A DNA stretch of 64,000 bases from Mycolicibacter senuensis (GCF_002101885.1 NZ_LQPS01000054.1:211818-275817); one strand, 5' to 3'; numbered from the stretch's first letter, positions 23,455-32,552 are shown. Numbers and translations: made by a program. The notes: a model not told the origin generated them from the letters alone.

Positions 23455-25280
23455 GAGCGCACCACCGGCTGGGGCACCGCAGCCAGCAGCCGACGGGTGT
23501 AGTCGTGCTGCGGGTCCCCGAACACCTGCTCCGCATCACCCTGCTCGACGATCTCCCCGGCGAACATCACTGCCACGGTGTGTGCCAGGTGTTTGACCAC
23601 CGACAGGTCATGCGAGACGAACAGATACGACAGCCCGAACTGCTGTTGCAGATCCAGCAGCAGGTTGATGATCCCGGCCTGAATCGACACGTCCAGCGCC
23701 GACACCGGCTCATCGAGCGCCAGGATCTTCGGCTGCAACGCCAGCGCCCGGGCGATCCCGATCCGCTGCTTCTGCCCGCCGGAGAACTCCGCCGGATACC
23801 GCAGCGCGTCGCCGCGGCGCAGCCCCACCAGCTCCAGCAGCTCGGCCACCCGGGCGTGGGTCGCGGCCTTGTCGAACCCGTTCGCGCGCAACGGCTCGGC
23901 CAGCACCTCGAAGACCGGTAGCCGCGGATCCAGCGAGGCCACCGGATCCTGGAACACCACCTGCAGATCGCGGCGCAGCGCGCGGCGGCCGTCGCGTGTC
24001 AACCCCGCGACATCGCTGCCGAGCACCTCGATCGAACCCTCCTGCGGGGCAGCCAGTTCGAGTATCTGGTGCAAGGTGGTGGATTTGCCCGAGCCGGATT
24101 CGCCGACGATCCCCAGGGTGCGGCCCTGCTGCAACGCGAAGCTGACACGAGAGACGGCGCGGACCTCGCCGACCCGGCGGCGCAGCACCCCCTTGGTCAG
24201 CGGATAGGTTTTGACCAGGTCGCGAACGCGTAGCACGGTTCCGGAATCCGTGGGGGCGGGCGCGGTGACCGCGGTGGGTACGCGATAGATGTCGGCGGCG
24301 CTGCGCCCGGTGACCTGATCGGTATGGATGCAGGCGGCGGTATGAGAAACCCCGACGTTCAATAGCTCCGGCTCCTGCGCCCGGCACTCGTCGGTGGCCA
24401 ACGGGCAGCGCGGCGCGAACGGGCAGCCCGGCTCGATGGCGGCCAGCGACGGCGGCGCCCCCGGGATCGGCACCAGCCGGGTGCCCTGCGGGGCGTCCAG
24501 GCGCGGCACCGAACCCAATAGCCCCACCGTGTAGGGCATCCGCCGATCGGCGTACAACGCGGCCACGGGTGCGGCTTCCACCACCCGTCCGGCGTACATC
24601 ACCAGCGCCCGGTCGGCGAACTCGGCGACCACCCCCAGGTCGTGGGTGATGATCAGCACCCCGGCGCCGGTCACGTCACGCGCGGTCTTGAGCACCTCGA
24701 GGATCTGCGCCTGCACCGTGACATCCAGTGCGGTGGTGGGCTCGTCGCAGATCAGCAGGTCCGGGTCACACGAGATCGCGATCGCGATCACCACCCGCTG
24801 GCGCTCCCCGCCGGAGAGCTCATGGGGGAAAGCCCGCGCCCGCTCCTGCGGCCGTGAGATACCCACCAACTCCAGCAGTTCCACCGCGCGCCGGCGCGCC
24901 GCGGCCCGCCCGATCCTGGGCTGATGCACCTCGATGGCCTCGGCGATCTGATCGCCCACGGTATAGACCGGGGTCAGCGCCGACATCGGATCCTGGAACA
25001 CCATGCCGATCGATGCGCCGCGGAACTTCGACATCGCGGTGTCGCCCAACCCGATCAGCTGCGTGCCGGCCAGCCGCACCGAACCGGACACCTGCGCGTG
25101 CTCGGGCAGCAACCCCATCACCGCCATGGCCGCCGCGGATTTGCCCGAACCCGATTCGCCGACCATCGCCACGACTTCGCCGGGGTTCACCCGGTAACTG
25201 ATGCCGCGCACCGCTTGTACCGCATCGCGGCCGGCGCCGAACGTCACGGCCAGGTCGGCGACTTCCAGCAGGGCGCTCAT
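23451..25280 (-). CDS. oppD: Oligopeptide ABC transporter, fused double ATPase (oppD)
   Basis: A 609-residue protein with two complete ATP-binding cassettes in tandem. The first half has GESGSGKSAAAMAVMG and the signature LSGGERQRVVIAIA; the second has GESGSGKSTTLHQIL and FSGGQKQRIGIARA. Between them lies the Cys-rich oligopeptide-transporter tail (GCPFAPRCPLATDEC) that follows many OppD and OppF cassettes. It therefore combines the roles of OppD and OppF. The start overlaps the oppC stop. Membrane partners are OppB and OppC. Confidence 0.93.
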   Translation of the reverse strand: MSALLEVADLAVTFGAGRDAVQAVRGISYRVNPGEVVAMVGESGSGKSAAAMAVMGLLPEHAQVSGSVRLAGTQLIGLGDTAMSKFRGASIGMVFQDPMSALTPVYTVGDQIAEAIEVHQPRIGRAAARRRAVELLELVGISRPQERARAFPHELSGGERQRVVIAIAISCDPDLLICDEPTTALDVTVQAQILEVLKTARDVTGAGVLIITHDLGVVAEFADRALVMYAGRVVEAAPVAALYADRRMPYTVGLLGSVPRLDAPQGTRLVPIPGAPPSLAAIEPGCPFAPRCPLATDECRAQEPELLNVGVSHTAACIHTDQVTGRSAADIYRVPTAVTAPAPTDSGTVLRVRDLVKTYPLTKGVLRRRVGEVRAVSRVSFALQQGRTLGIVGESGSGKSTTLHQILELAAPQEGSIEVLGSDVAGLTRDGRRALRRDLQVVFQDPVASLDPRLPVFEVLAEPLRANGFDKAATHARVAELLELVGLRRGDALRYPAEFSGGQKQRIGIARALALQPKILALDEPVSALDVSIQAGIINLLLDLQQQFGLSYLFVSHDLSVVKHLAHTVAVMFAGEIVEQGDAEQVFGDPQHDYTRRLLAAVPQPVVRS

Positions 25281-26161
25281 CGGCGGCCCCGCAAACTCGC
25301 GGCGTCGGGGTCGAGTGCGTCACGCAGGCCGTCGCCGGCGAGGTTGGCGCAGACCAGGATCGTGATCAGCACCCCGGCCGGGAACAGGAACACCCACGGG
25401 AAGGTGATCGCCGAGGCGGTGCCGTCGGCGATCAGCGTGCCCAACGACACGTCGGGCGGCTGGATGCCGAAACCCAGGTAACTCAAACCGGTTTCGGCCA
25501 GGATCGCCACCGCCACGTTGAGCGCGGTGTCGATGATCAGGATGGATGCCACGTTGGGCACGATGTGGTCGATGATGATGCGCCGGCTCGACACTCCCAT
25601 ATACCGTGCGGCGCGGATGAATTCACGTTCGCGCAGGCTCATCGTCAGCCCGCGCACCATGCGGGCGCTGATCATCCAGCTGAACCCGGCCAGCAGCAAC
25701 ACCAGCATGAAGATGTTGCCGCTGTTTTTGGTGCGCGGGGTGATGATCGCGATCAGGATGAACGCCGGCACCACCAGCAGCAGGTCCACCAGCCACATCA
25801 GCACCCGGTCGCGCCAGCCGCCGAAATACCCCGCGATCGCCCCGACCGTCGCGGCGATCACCGTGGAGATCAGCGCCACGCAGACCCCGATCAGCATCGA
25901 CTTCTGCATGCCGCGCAGGATCTGGGCCAGCAGGTCCTGGCCCAGTGCGTTGGTGCCCAGCCAGTGCTGTGCGCCCGGCGGCACCAGCAGCGCGTCGTAG
26001 TCCAGGTCGGTGTAGGAGTAGGGCAGCAGGCTCGGCAGTGTGTAGCAGCCGACGAACATCACCGCCAGCAGCGCCAGCGCGCCCACCGCGGTGCGGCTGC
26101 GCAGGAATCGGCGCAGCACCAGGGTGCGCCGGGAGGCGAACGCGATCTCGGTGCTCGTCAT
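25277..26161 (-). CDS. oppC: Oligopeptide ABC transporter permease (oppC)
   Basis: A 294-residue inner-membrane permease. Hydrophobic spans begin with TAVGALALLAVMFVGCYTL, and further spans follow in the BPD-type transport domain. The cytoplasmic loop REREFIRAARYMGVSSRRII is the EAA-type contact with the ATPase. The ATG at 26161 was chosen because it overlaps the oppB stop and begins a typical N-terminal tail; the frame is open further upstream. Confidence 0.92.
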   Translation of the reverse strand: MTSTEIAFASRRTLVLRRFLRSRTAVGALALLAVMFVGCYTLPSLLPYSYTDLDYDALLVPPGAQHWLGTNALGQDLLAQILRGMQKSMLIGVCVALISTVIAATVGAIAGYFGGWRDRVLMWLVDLLLVVPAFILIAIITPRTKNSGNIFMLVLLLAGFSWMISARMVRGLTMSLREREFIRAARYMGVSSRRIIIDHIVPNVASILIIDTALNVAVAILAETGLSYLGFGIQPPDVSLGTLIADGTASAITFPWVFLFPAGVLITILVCANLAGDGLRDALDPDAASLRGRR

Positions 26162-27135
26162 GACACCCGCACCCGCGGGTCCAGCAGCGCGTAGATGACA
26201 TCGGAGAGCAGCCCGGCCAGCAGGACCACTGCACCGGAGAACACCGTGATCGCCGCGACGATATTGGTGTCCTGGGTGGCGACGCCTTGCACCACCCATT
26301 CGCCCATGCCGTGCCAGCCGAAGATCTTCTCCACGAACACCGCCCCGGTGACCAACCCGGCCACCCCGTAGGCGAACAGCGTGGCCATCGGGATCAGCGC
26401 GGTGCGCAGCCCGTGTTTGAACAACGCGCGGCGCCGGGTCAGCCCCTTGGCGCGGGCGGTGCGGATGAAGTCCTGGCCGAGCACATCGAGCATCGCGTTG
26501 CGCTGGTAGCGGCTGAAGCTCGCGGCGGCCCCCAGCGCCAGGGTCAGCGACGGCAACACCAGGTGCTGCAGCCGATCGAGCAGCCCGGGCCAGAAGCCGG
26601 TGACCAGCCCGGGGGAGGTCTCGCCGGTGTAGTCGAACAGTTGCGCGCCCAGTGCCCAGTTCACCCGCAGCGCGCCCAGGATCACCAGGTTGGCCAGCAC
26701 GAACGTGGGCACCGACAGCACCAGCAGCGCCGCCATCGTGATGACCCGGTCGGAGAGCCGATACTGGCGCACCGCCCCCCAGGCACCGGCCACCACACCG
26801 ATCACCGTGCCCGCCAGCGAGCCGACCAGCAGCAGTCGCAGGCTCACTCCGATGCGCCGGCCCAGCTCGTCGGAGACCGGCTGACCGGTGACGGTGACGC
26901 CGAAGTCGCCGCGGACGGCATGCGAGGCCCAGTGCGCGTAGCGCAGCGGAATCGGCTTGTCCAGGCCCAGTTCGGCGGCCTTGGCGTCGATGACCGCCTG
27001 CGGGGGACGCGGGTTGCGCTGCATCAAGCTGTCCAGTGGGGCGAACGCCAGCGAGGTCAGGCAGAAGGTGAGGAAGGATGCGAGGCCCAGCAGCACCAGG
27101 TAGTTCAGCGCCCGGCCGGCCAGAAACCGCATCAT
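26158..27135 (-). CDS. oppB: Oligopeptide ABC transporter permease (oppB)
   Basis: A 325-residue permease and first gene of the opp operon. Membrane spans include LNYLVLLGLASFLTFCLTSL and later MATLFAYGVAGLVTGAVFVE. The ATPase contact loop is LGQDFIRTARAKGLTRRRAL. Start codons ATG ATG at 27135 and 27132 are equally likely; no strong ribosome site is seen. It is divergent from the carbonic anhydrase gene. Confidence 0.9.
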   Translation of the reverse strand: MMRFLAGRALNYLVLLGLASFLTFCLTSLAFAPLDSLMQRNPRPPQAVIDAKAAELGLDKPIPLRYAHWASHAVRGDFGVTVTGQPVSDELGRRIGVSLRLLLVGSLAGTVIGVVAGAWGAVRQYRLSDRVITMAALLVLSVPTFVLANLVILGALRVNWALGAQLFDYTGETSPGLVTGFWPGLLDRLQHLVLPSLTLALGAAASFSRYQRNAMLDVLGQDFIRTARAKGLTRRRALFKHGLRTALIPMATLFAYGVAGLVTGAVFVEKIFGWHGMGEWVVQGVATQDTNIVAAITVFSGAVVLLAGLLSDVIYALLDPRVRVS

Positions 27136-27266
27136 GGCCAAAAGGGTAGAGCCCCCTCGCGCGAGCACGCCGGACGCCTCATCCCCGCGAGCGCGCGTGT
27201 CCCCGGCCGACACGGCGCGGGAATCACCGGGTTTACGCACGCTCGCGCCCGGGAGACGCTCTGGCG

Positions 27267-27286
27267 AATCATTGATTCGAATGATT
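27267..27286. promoter_or_regulatory. AT-rich inverted repeat between oppB and the carbonic anhydrase gene
   Basis: aatcatt at 27267-27273 and its complement aatgatt at 27280-27286 flank a 6-nt centre in the 218-nt divergent gap. A 7-6-7 AT-rich palindrome is unusual in this GC-rich DNA and resembles a site for a metal or nutrient regulator. No specific regulator can be assigned. Confidence 0.4.
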
Positions 27287-27353
27287 ATTACCCGTGGAAA
27301 CTCGCGGCTCGTTGATTAGTCTCAGACGTCAGACCGCGACAGAGGGAGACCCC

Positions 27354-27845
27354 GTGACCGTCACCGACGACTACTTGGCCAACAACGCGGAGTACGCGAA
27401 GACCTTCAAGGGTCCGCTGCCCATGCCGCCCAGCAAGCACGTCGCGATCGTCGCCTGTATGGACGCGCGGCTCGACGTGTACCGGGTACTCGGCCTCAAC
27501 GAGGGTGAGGCGCACGCGATCCGCAACGCCGGCGGGGTGATCACCGACGACGTGATTCGGTCCCTGGCGATCAGCCAGCGGTTGCTGGGCACCCGGGAGA
27601 TCATCCTGATCCACCACAGCGACTGCGGGATGCTCACCTTCACCGACGACGAGTTCAAGCGCTCGATTCTGGAGGAGACTGGAATCCGGCCGGGCTGGGC
27701 GCCCGAGGCATTCCCGGACCCGGCCGAAGACGTCAAGCAGTCGTTGCGCCGGGTCAAGGCCAGCCCGTTCATCACCGCGACGACCTCGCTGCGCGGGTTC
27801 GTCTTCGACGTCGCCACCGGCAAGCTCGGCGAGGTCACCGTTTAG
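27354..27845 (+). CDS. canA: Beta-class carbonic anhydrase (Rv1284 homologue)
   Basis: A 163-residue zinc enzyme that interconverts CO2 and bicarbonate. The zinc ligands Cys35, His88 and Cys91 are present (ACMDARLDVYRVLGL and LIHHSDCGM), with the Asp37-Arg39 pair. Length and ligand positions agree with M. tuberculosis Rv1284. The GTG at 27354 was chosen because it begins the conserved N-terminus. Bicarbonate supply beside sulfate activation is a conserved gene order, but a functional link is not shown. Confidence 0.92.
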   Translation: MTVTDDYLANNAEYAKTFKGPLPMPPSKHVAIVACMDARLDVYRVLGLNEGEAHAIRNAGGVITDDVIRSLAISQRLLGTREIILIHHSDCGMLTFTDDEFKRSILEETGIRPGWAPEAFPDPAEDVKQSLRRVKASPFITATTSLRGFVFDVATGKLGEVTV

Positions 27846-27913
27846 CGCGCCTGGTCTCCGCGCGATCTGAGCCATCCGCCGCCGGCGAGCGTGCGCCGAT
27901 CCGGTCGACACGC

Positions 27914-27943
27914 CGAGCGGGCGGCCGGGGACCCGCCCGCTCG
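27914..27943 (+). terminator. Strong GC hairpin downstream of the carbonic anhydrase gene
   Basis: cgagcgggcgg (27914-27924) pairs fully with ccgcccgctcg (27933-27943), an 11-bp stem with an 8-nt loop, about 70 nt after the stop codon and before the sulfate operon. No T-tract follows. This GC-only form is common for putative mycobacterial terminators. Confidence 0.5.
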
Positions 27944-27972
27944 CCGGGAGGGGGCGGCCTGGGCAGCTCACA

Positions 27973-28002
27973 TTGACAGCGCCCCGACCAGCCTGGTTAC
28001 AT
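27973..28002 (+). promoter_or_regulatory. Candidate promoter of the cysDNC-cysQ operon
   Basis: TTGACA at 27973-27978 is a perfect -35 hexamer. With 18 nt spacing, TTACAT at 27997-28002 is a weak -10 box. This leaves a 5' leader of about 60 nt before the cysD start at 28070. The weak -10 would suit an activated promoter, consistent with sulfur-responsive control known for mycobacterial cysD, but this is inference. Confidence 0.35.
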
Positions 28003-28069
28003 GTCCGCCTATAACAAACAAATCCGGCAAGTCTTACCAAGATTATCGGATATCCCTGGCGAGGAACTC

Positions 28070-29008
28070 ATGACCAGCAACATCACCGCGCTCGTGGAAC
28101 CGTCCACGGCCGGGAAGTACCAGCTGACGCATCTGCGCACCCTGGAGGCCGAGGCCATCCACATCATCCGGGAGGTGGCCGCCGAATTCGAGCGGCCGGT
28201 GCTGCTGTTCTCCGGCGGCAAGGACTCCATCGTCATGCTGCACCTGGCGGTCAAGGCATTCGCGCCGGGAAGACTGCCGTTCCCGGTGATGCACGTCGAC
28301 ACCGGCCACAACTTCGACGAGGTCATCGCCGCGCGTGACGATCTGGTCGCCCGCACCGGCGTGCGACTGGTGGTGGCCGGCGTGCAGGACGACATCGACG
28401 CCGGCCGGGTGATCGACGACGGGCCGTCGCGCAATCCGCTGCAGACCGTCACCCTGCTGCGCGCGATCCGGGAGAACAAGTTCGACGCCGCGTTCGGCGG
28501 CGCCCGCCGCGACGAGGAGAAGGCCCGCGCCAAGGAGCGGGTATTCAGCTTCCGCGACGAGTTCGGCCAGTGGGACCCCAAGGCGCAGCGACCCGAGCTG
28601 TGGAACCTCTACAACGGGCGGCACCGGGCCGGCGAACACATCCGGGTGTTCCCGCTGTCGAACTGGACCGAATTCGACATCTGGTCCTACATCGGAGCCG
28701 AGGAGATCCTTTTACCCTCAATCTATTTCGCCCATCAGCGCAAGGTCTTCCGCCGCGACGGCATGCTGCTGGCCGACCACGAGTTTCTGCGCCCCGCCGA
28801 CGGCGAGGACGTGTTCGAGGCCACGGTGCGCTTCCGCACCGTCGGCGACGTCACCTGCACCGGCTGTGTGGAGTCCACCGCGGCCACCGTCGAGGACGTC
28901 ATCGCCGAGACCGCGGTCTCGCGGCTGACCGAGCGCGGCGCCACCCGCGCCGATGACCGGATCTCCGAGGCAGGCATGGAAGACCGCAAACGGCAGGGGT
29001 ACTTCTGA
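28070..29008 (+). CDS. cysD: Sulfate adenylyltransferase small subunit (CysD)
   Basis: A 312-residue PP-loop ATPase that joins sulfate and ATP to make adenosine phosphosulfate (APS) with CysN. LLFSGGKDSIVMLHLA (near residue 50) is the PP-loop. The family signatures FGGARRDEEKARAKER and VTCTGCVEST are present. The ATG at 28070 follows gaggaa and fits family length; the frame opens at 28001. It overlaps cysNC by 1 nt. Confidence 0.95.
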   Translation: MTSNITALVEPSTAGKYQLTHLRTLEAEAIHIIREVAAEFERPVLLFSGGKDSIVMLHLAVKAFAPGRLPFPVMHVDTGHNFDEVIAARDDLVARTGVRLVVAGVQDDIDAGRVIDDGPSRNPLQTVTLLRAIRENKFDAAFGGARRDEEKARAKERVFSFRDEFGQWDPKAQRPELWNLYNGRHRAGEHIRVFPLSNWTEFDIWSYIGAEEILLPSIYFAHQRKVFRRDGMLLADHEFLRPADGEDVFEATVRFRTVGDVTCTGCVESTAATVEDVIAETAVSRLTERGATRADDRISEAGMEDRKRQGYF

Positions 29009-30861
29009 TGAGCGCGGCGACCACACTGCTTCGCATTGCGACGGCCGGATCGGTCGACGACGGCAAGTCCACCCTGATCGGGCGCCTGCTGTTCGACTCC
29101 AAGGCCGTCATGGAGGACCAGCTGGCCTCGGTGGAGCGCACCTCCCGGGAACGCGGGCACGACTACACCGACCTGGCGCTGGTCACCGACGGCCTGCGCG
29201 CCGAGCGCGAGCAGGGCATCACCATCGACGTGGCCTACCGCTACTTCGCCACGCCCAAGCGGAAATTCATCATCGCCGACACCCCGGGCCACATCCAGTA
29301 CACCCGCAACATGGTGACTGGCGCCTCGACCGCCCAGCTGGCGATCGTGCTCGTCGACGCTCGCCACGGCCTACAGGAGCAGTCGCGCCGGCACACCTTC
29401 CTGGCGTCGCTGCTGGGCATCCGTCACATCGTGCTGGCCGTCAACAAGATGGACCTGATCGACTGGGACGAGCAGCGATTCGCGTCCATCCGTGATGATT
29501 TCCACTCGTTCGCCACCCGGCTGGACGTGCACGACGTGACGACCATCCCGATCTCGGCGCTGCTCGGCGACAACGTGGTGACCAAGTCCGACAAGACCCC
29601 CTACTACGAGGGCCCTGCGCTGCTGTCGCATCTGGAAGACGTCTACATCGCCGGTGACCGCAATCTGGTCGACGTGCGCTTCCCGGTGCAGTACGTGATC
29701 CGCCCGCAGACCCACGAGCACGCCGACCACCGCAGCTACGCCGGCACCGTCGCCAGCGGCGTACTACGTCCCGGCGACGACGTGGTGGTGCTGCCGTCCG
29801 GGAAGCCGAGTCGGGTCGCCTCGATCGAGGGACCCACCGGTCAAGTGGGCGAAGCATTTCCGCCGATGGCGGTCTCGGTCAGTCTCGAAGACGACATCGA
29901 CATCTCCCGTGGCGACATGATCGCGCGCACCAACAACCAGCCGCGGATCGTGCAGGACTTCGACGCCACGGTGTGCTGGATGGCCGATGGTGCGACGCTG
30001 CAGCCCGGCAATGACTACCTCATCAAGCACACCACCCGCACCACCCGGGTGAAGGTGATGGCACTGGACTACCGCCTCGACGTCAACACCTTGCATCGGG
30101 ACAAGGAGGCGAACGCGCTGCAGCTCAACGAGCTCGGCCGGGTCTCGCTGCGCGCCCAGGTCCCGCTGATGCTCGACGAGTTCAGCCACAACGGCGCCAC
30201 CGGGTCGTTCATCCTCATCGACCAGTCCACCAACGGAACGGTCGCGGCCGGCATGGTGCTGCGCGACGTCTCGGGTCGCAACCCCAGCCCGAACACGGTG
30301 CGCCACGAGTCGCTGGTCACCGCGGCCGACCGGCTTTCCAAGGGCCGCACGGTGTGGCTGACCGGCCTATCCGGGGCCGGTAAGTCGTCGGTGGCCATGC
30401 GCATCGAGCAGCTGCTGCTCGAAAGGGGAACGCCAGCCTACGTTCTCGACGGTGACAATCTGCGCCACGGTCTCAACGCCGACCTCGGGTTCTCGATGGC
30501 CGACCGCGCCGAGAACCTGCGCCGGCTCGCGCACGTGGCAACCCTGCTGGCCGATTCCGGCCAGGTCGTGCTGGTGCCGGCGATCAGCCCGCTGAACGAG
30601 CACCGCCAGCTGGCCCGGCAGGTCCACACCGACGCCGGTTTCGAGTTCATCGAAGTGTTCTGCGACACCCCGCTGGAAGACTGCGAGCAGCGAGACCCCA
30701 AGGGGCTGTACGCCAAAGCGCGCGCGGGCCTCATCACCCACTTCACCGGCATCGACAGTCCCTATCAGCGGCCGCGGAATCCCGATGTGCGGCTGACCCC
30801 AGACGACGACGTCGATGAACAGGCCCGCCAGGTCATCGCGGCGATCGACGCCCGAAAGTGA
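29008..30861 (+). CDS. cysNC: Bifunctional sulfate adenylyltransferase large subunit and APS kinase (CysNC)
   Basis: A 617-residue fusion. The N-terminal half is the CysN GTPase, with GSVDDGKSTLIGRLLFDS, DTPGHIQYTRNM and VNKMDLID as GTP-binding boxes, which powers APS formation with CysD. The C-terminal part from about residue 440 is APS kinase (CysC) with the P-loop LTGLSGAGKSSVAMRIEQLL and DGDNLRHGLNADLGFS, producing PAPS (phosphoadenosine phosphosulfate). This one-chain form is standard in mycobacteria (M. tuberculosis Rv1286). The cysD stop overlaps its ATG, and the next gene overlaps it by 4 nt. Confidence 0.95.
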   Translation: MSAATTLLRIATAGSVDDGKSTLIGRLLFDSKAVMEDQLASVERTSRERGHDYTDLALVTDGLRAEREQGITIDVAYRYFATPKRKFIIADTPGHIQYTRNMVTGASTAQLAIVLVDARHGLQEQSRRHTFLASLLGIRHIVLAVNKMDLIDWDEQRFASIRDDFHSFATRLDVHDVTTIPISALLGDNVVTKSDKTPYYEGPALLSHLEDVYIAGDRNLVDVRFPVQYVIRPQTHEHADHRSYAGTVASGVLRPGDDVVVLPSGKPSRVASIEGPTGQVGEAFPPMAVSVSLEDDIDISRGDMIARTNNQPRIVQDFDATVCWMADGATLQPGNDYLIKHTTRTTRVKVMALDYRLDVNTLHRDKEANALQLNELGRVSLRAQVPLMLDEFSHNGATGSFILIDQSTNGTVAAGMVLRDVSGRNPSPNTVRHESLVTAADRLSKGRTVWLTGLSGAGKSSVAMRIEQLLLERGTPAYVLDGDNLRHGLNADLGFSMADRAENLRRLAHVATLLADSGQVVLVPAISPLNEHRQLARQVHTDAGFEFIEVFCDTPLEDCEQRDPKGLYAKARAGLITHFTGIDSPYQRPRNPDVRLTPDDDVDEQARQVIAAIDARK

Positions 30862-31586
30862 ACGACCACCAGCTGGCCGCCCAGCTCGCCGCCGACGCCG
30901 GCCGGCTGTTGCTGACCGTCCGCGACGAACTGGCCGACGCACCGCAAGCCGAGCGTAAAGCGGCCGGCGACAAACGTTCTCACGACTACCTGATGGCCGC
31001 GCTGGCCGCCGAGCGCCCGGCGGACGCGGTGCTGTCCGAGGAGGGCGCCGACAACCCGGTGCGGCTGCAAGCCGAGCGCGTCTGGATCGTCGACCCGCTG
31101 GACGGCACCCGGGAGTTCTCCGAACTCGGCCGCGACGACTGGGCCGTGCACGTCGCGCTGTGGCAGGCCGGGGAGCTGACCGCCGGCGCCGTCGCGCTGC
31201 CGGCCCGCGGCATCACGCTGGCCACCCCTGATATCGCCGCACCACCCGAGCACGCCGGCCCGCCGCGCATCGCGGTCTCGCGCAGCCGCCCGCCGGCGGT
31301 CGCCGATGCCGTGCGCGCTCACCTCGACGGCGAACTCGTGGCGATGGGATCGGCCGGGGTGAAGGTCGCCGCGGTCATCCAGGGCGCCGCCGACGTCTAC
31401 GTGCACGCCGGCGGGCAGTACGAATGGGACTCCGCGGCGCCGGTGGCCGTCGCCCGGGCCGCCGGCCTGCACACCTCGCGCATCGACGGCTCCCCGCTGG
31501 TCTACAACCGGCCCGACCCGTTGCTGCCCGATCTGGTGGTGTGCCGGCCCGAATACGCCGACGCGGTGCTTGCGGCGATCGGCTGA
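30858..31586 (+). CDS. cysQ: CysQ-like 3'-phosphonucleotide phosphatase in the sulfate operon
   Basis: A 242-residue inositol-phosphatase-fold protein. VWIVDPLDGTREFSELGRDD holds the metal-binding DPLDGT motif. AVLSEEGADN provides the Glu pair. GGQYEWDSAAPVAVARAAG supplies the second metal aspartate. It hydrolyses 3'-phosphoadenosine 5'-phosphate and PAPS, recycling the by-product of sulfation and sulfate reduction. The GTG start overlaps cysNC by 4 nt. In M. tuberculosis, to my knowledge, CysQ is the separate Rv2131c, so its place here is a lineage difference. No paralogue search is possible from the window. Confidence 0.88.
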   Translation: MNDHQLAAQLAADAGRLLLTVRDELADAPQAERKAAGDKRSHDYLMAALAAERPADAVLSEEGADNPVRLQAERVWIVDPLDGTREFSELGRDDWAVHVALWQAGELTAGAVALPARGITLATPDIAAPPEHAGPPRIAVSRSRPPAVADAVRAHLDGELVAMGSAGVKVAAVIQGAADVYVHAGGQYEWDSAAPVAVARAAGLHTSRIDGSPLVYNRPDPLLPDLVVCRPEYADAVLAAIG

Positions 31587-31623
31587 CGTCGCCGGGACGA
31601 GCGCAGATGGCAGAATCGCCAGG

Positions 31624-32094
31624 ATGCGGATGTCGGCCAAGGCGGAGTACGCGGTGCGGGCGATGGTGCAGCTCGCCACCGCCGAAGCCGGCACCCTGGT
31701 CAAAACCGACGACATCGCCACCGCGCAGGGCATCCCGGCGCAGTTTCTCGTCGACATCCTGTCGGATCTGCGCACCGACCGGCTGGTCCGCAGCCAGCGT
31801 GGCCGGGACGGCGGCTACGAACTGGCGCGCGCAGCCACCGAGATCAGCGTCGCCGACGTGCTGCGCTGTATCGACGGCCCGCTGGCCAGTGTCCGCGACA
31901 TCGGACTGGGCGATCTGCCCTACGTCGGTCCCACCGCCGCGTTGACCGATGTGTGGCGGGCGTTGCGGGCCAGCATGCGGTCGGTGCTCGAGCAGACCAG
32001 TCTGTCCGATGTCGCCGCGGGGCAACTGCCCGCACACGTCGCCGAGTTCGCCGCCGACTACCGCGCCCAGGAACGCCAGCGCGGCCACGGCTGA
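31624..32094 (+). CDS. Rrf2 family transcriptional regulator (Rv1287 homologue)
   Basis: A 156-residue Rrf2 protein. The winged helix starts right at the N-terminus (MRMSAKAEYAVRAMVQLATA) and the recognition part is IPAQFLVDILSDLRTDRLV, followed by the RGRDGGYELA wing. Only one cysteine is present, so the three-Cys iron-sulfur site of IscR or NsrR is missing. The position after the sulfate operon, as with Rv1287 after cysN, suggests control of sulfur genes. Two ATGs, 31624 and 31630, are possible. Confidence 0.88.
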   Translation: MRMSAKAEYAVRAMVQLATAEAGTLVKTDDIATAQGIPAQFLVDILSDLRTDRLVRSQRGRDGGYELARAATEISVADVLRCIDGPLASVRDIGLGDLPYVGPTAALTDVWRALRASMRSVLEQTSLSDVAAGQLPAHVAEFAADYRAQERQRGHG

Positions 32095-32116
32095 CCCCTT
32101 CCCGGCGTAGCCCGAC

Positions 32117-32506
32117 CTAGGAACCCGAGCCGTACGGGCGGGTGAGGATCTCCATCGCATGACCACTGGGGTCGCGGAAATAGACCCCGCGCCCGCCGTC
32201 GCGACGATTGATCTCACCGGGGCGCCCACCGCGCGGGTCCGCCCAGTGCGCCAGCCCCCGCGAGGTGATCTTGCCGTAGATGGCGTCGAAGTCGTGCTCG
32301 GAGACCAGGAACGCATAGTGCTGCGGCCGGATCTCCTCGTCGCCGGGCACCTCGGCGTAGTCGAGGCTGGCCTGGTGATCGAGCCCGACGACCATGAAGT
32401 GGCCGAACGGTTGGGGATCGGGCAGACCGAACAGCTCTGCCAGGAATGCCGCCGACTCCTGCTTGTCGTGGGTGGCGACGATGGTGTGGTTGAAGGAAAT
32501 GCTCAT
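32117..32506 (-). CDS. VOC family (glyoxalase/bleomycin-resistance fold) protein
   Basis: A 129-residue protein with a vicinal oxygen chelate fold: N-terminal FNHTIVATHDKQESAAFLAE, central HYAFLVSEHDFDAIYGKI, and the C-terminal GGRGVYFRDPSGHAMEILT with the typical RDP-GH-E metal motif. Metal ligands are His in the first strand and Glu near the end. It is divergent from an LLM enzyme by 46 nt. Substrate unknown. Confidence 0.82.
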   Translation of the reverse strand: MSISFNHTIVATHDKQESAAFLAELFGLPDPQPFGHFMVVGLDHQASLDYAEVPGDEEIRPQHYAFLVSEHDFDAIYGKITSRGLAHWADPRGGRPGEINRRDGGRGVYFRDPSGHAMEILTRPYGSGS

Positions 32507-32552
32507 GGCTCAAGTGTCGGCCGTCACCGGCGCGCGTGCCACAATCGCGGGC

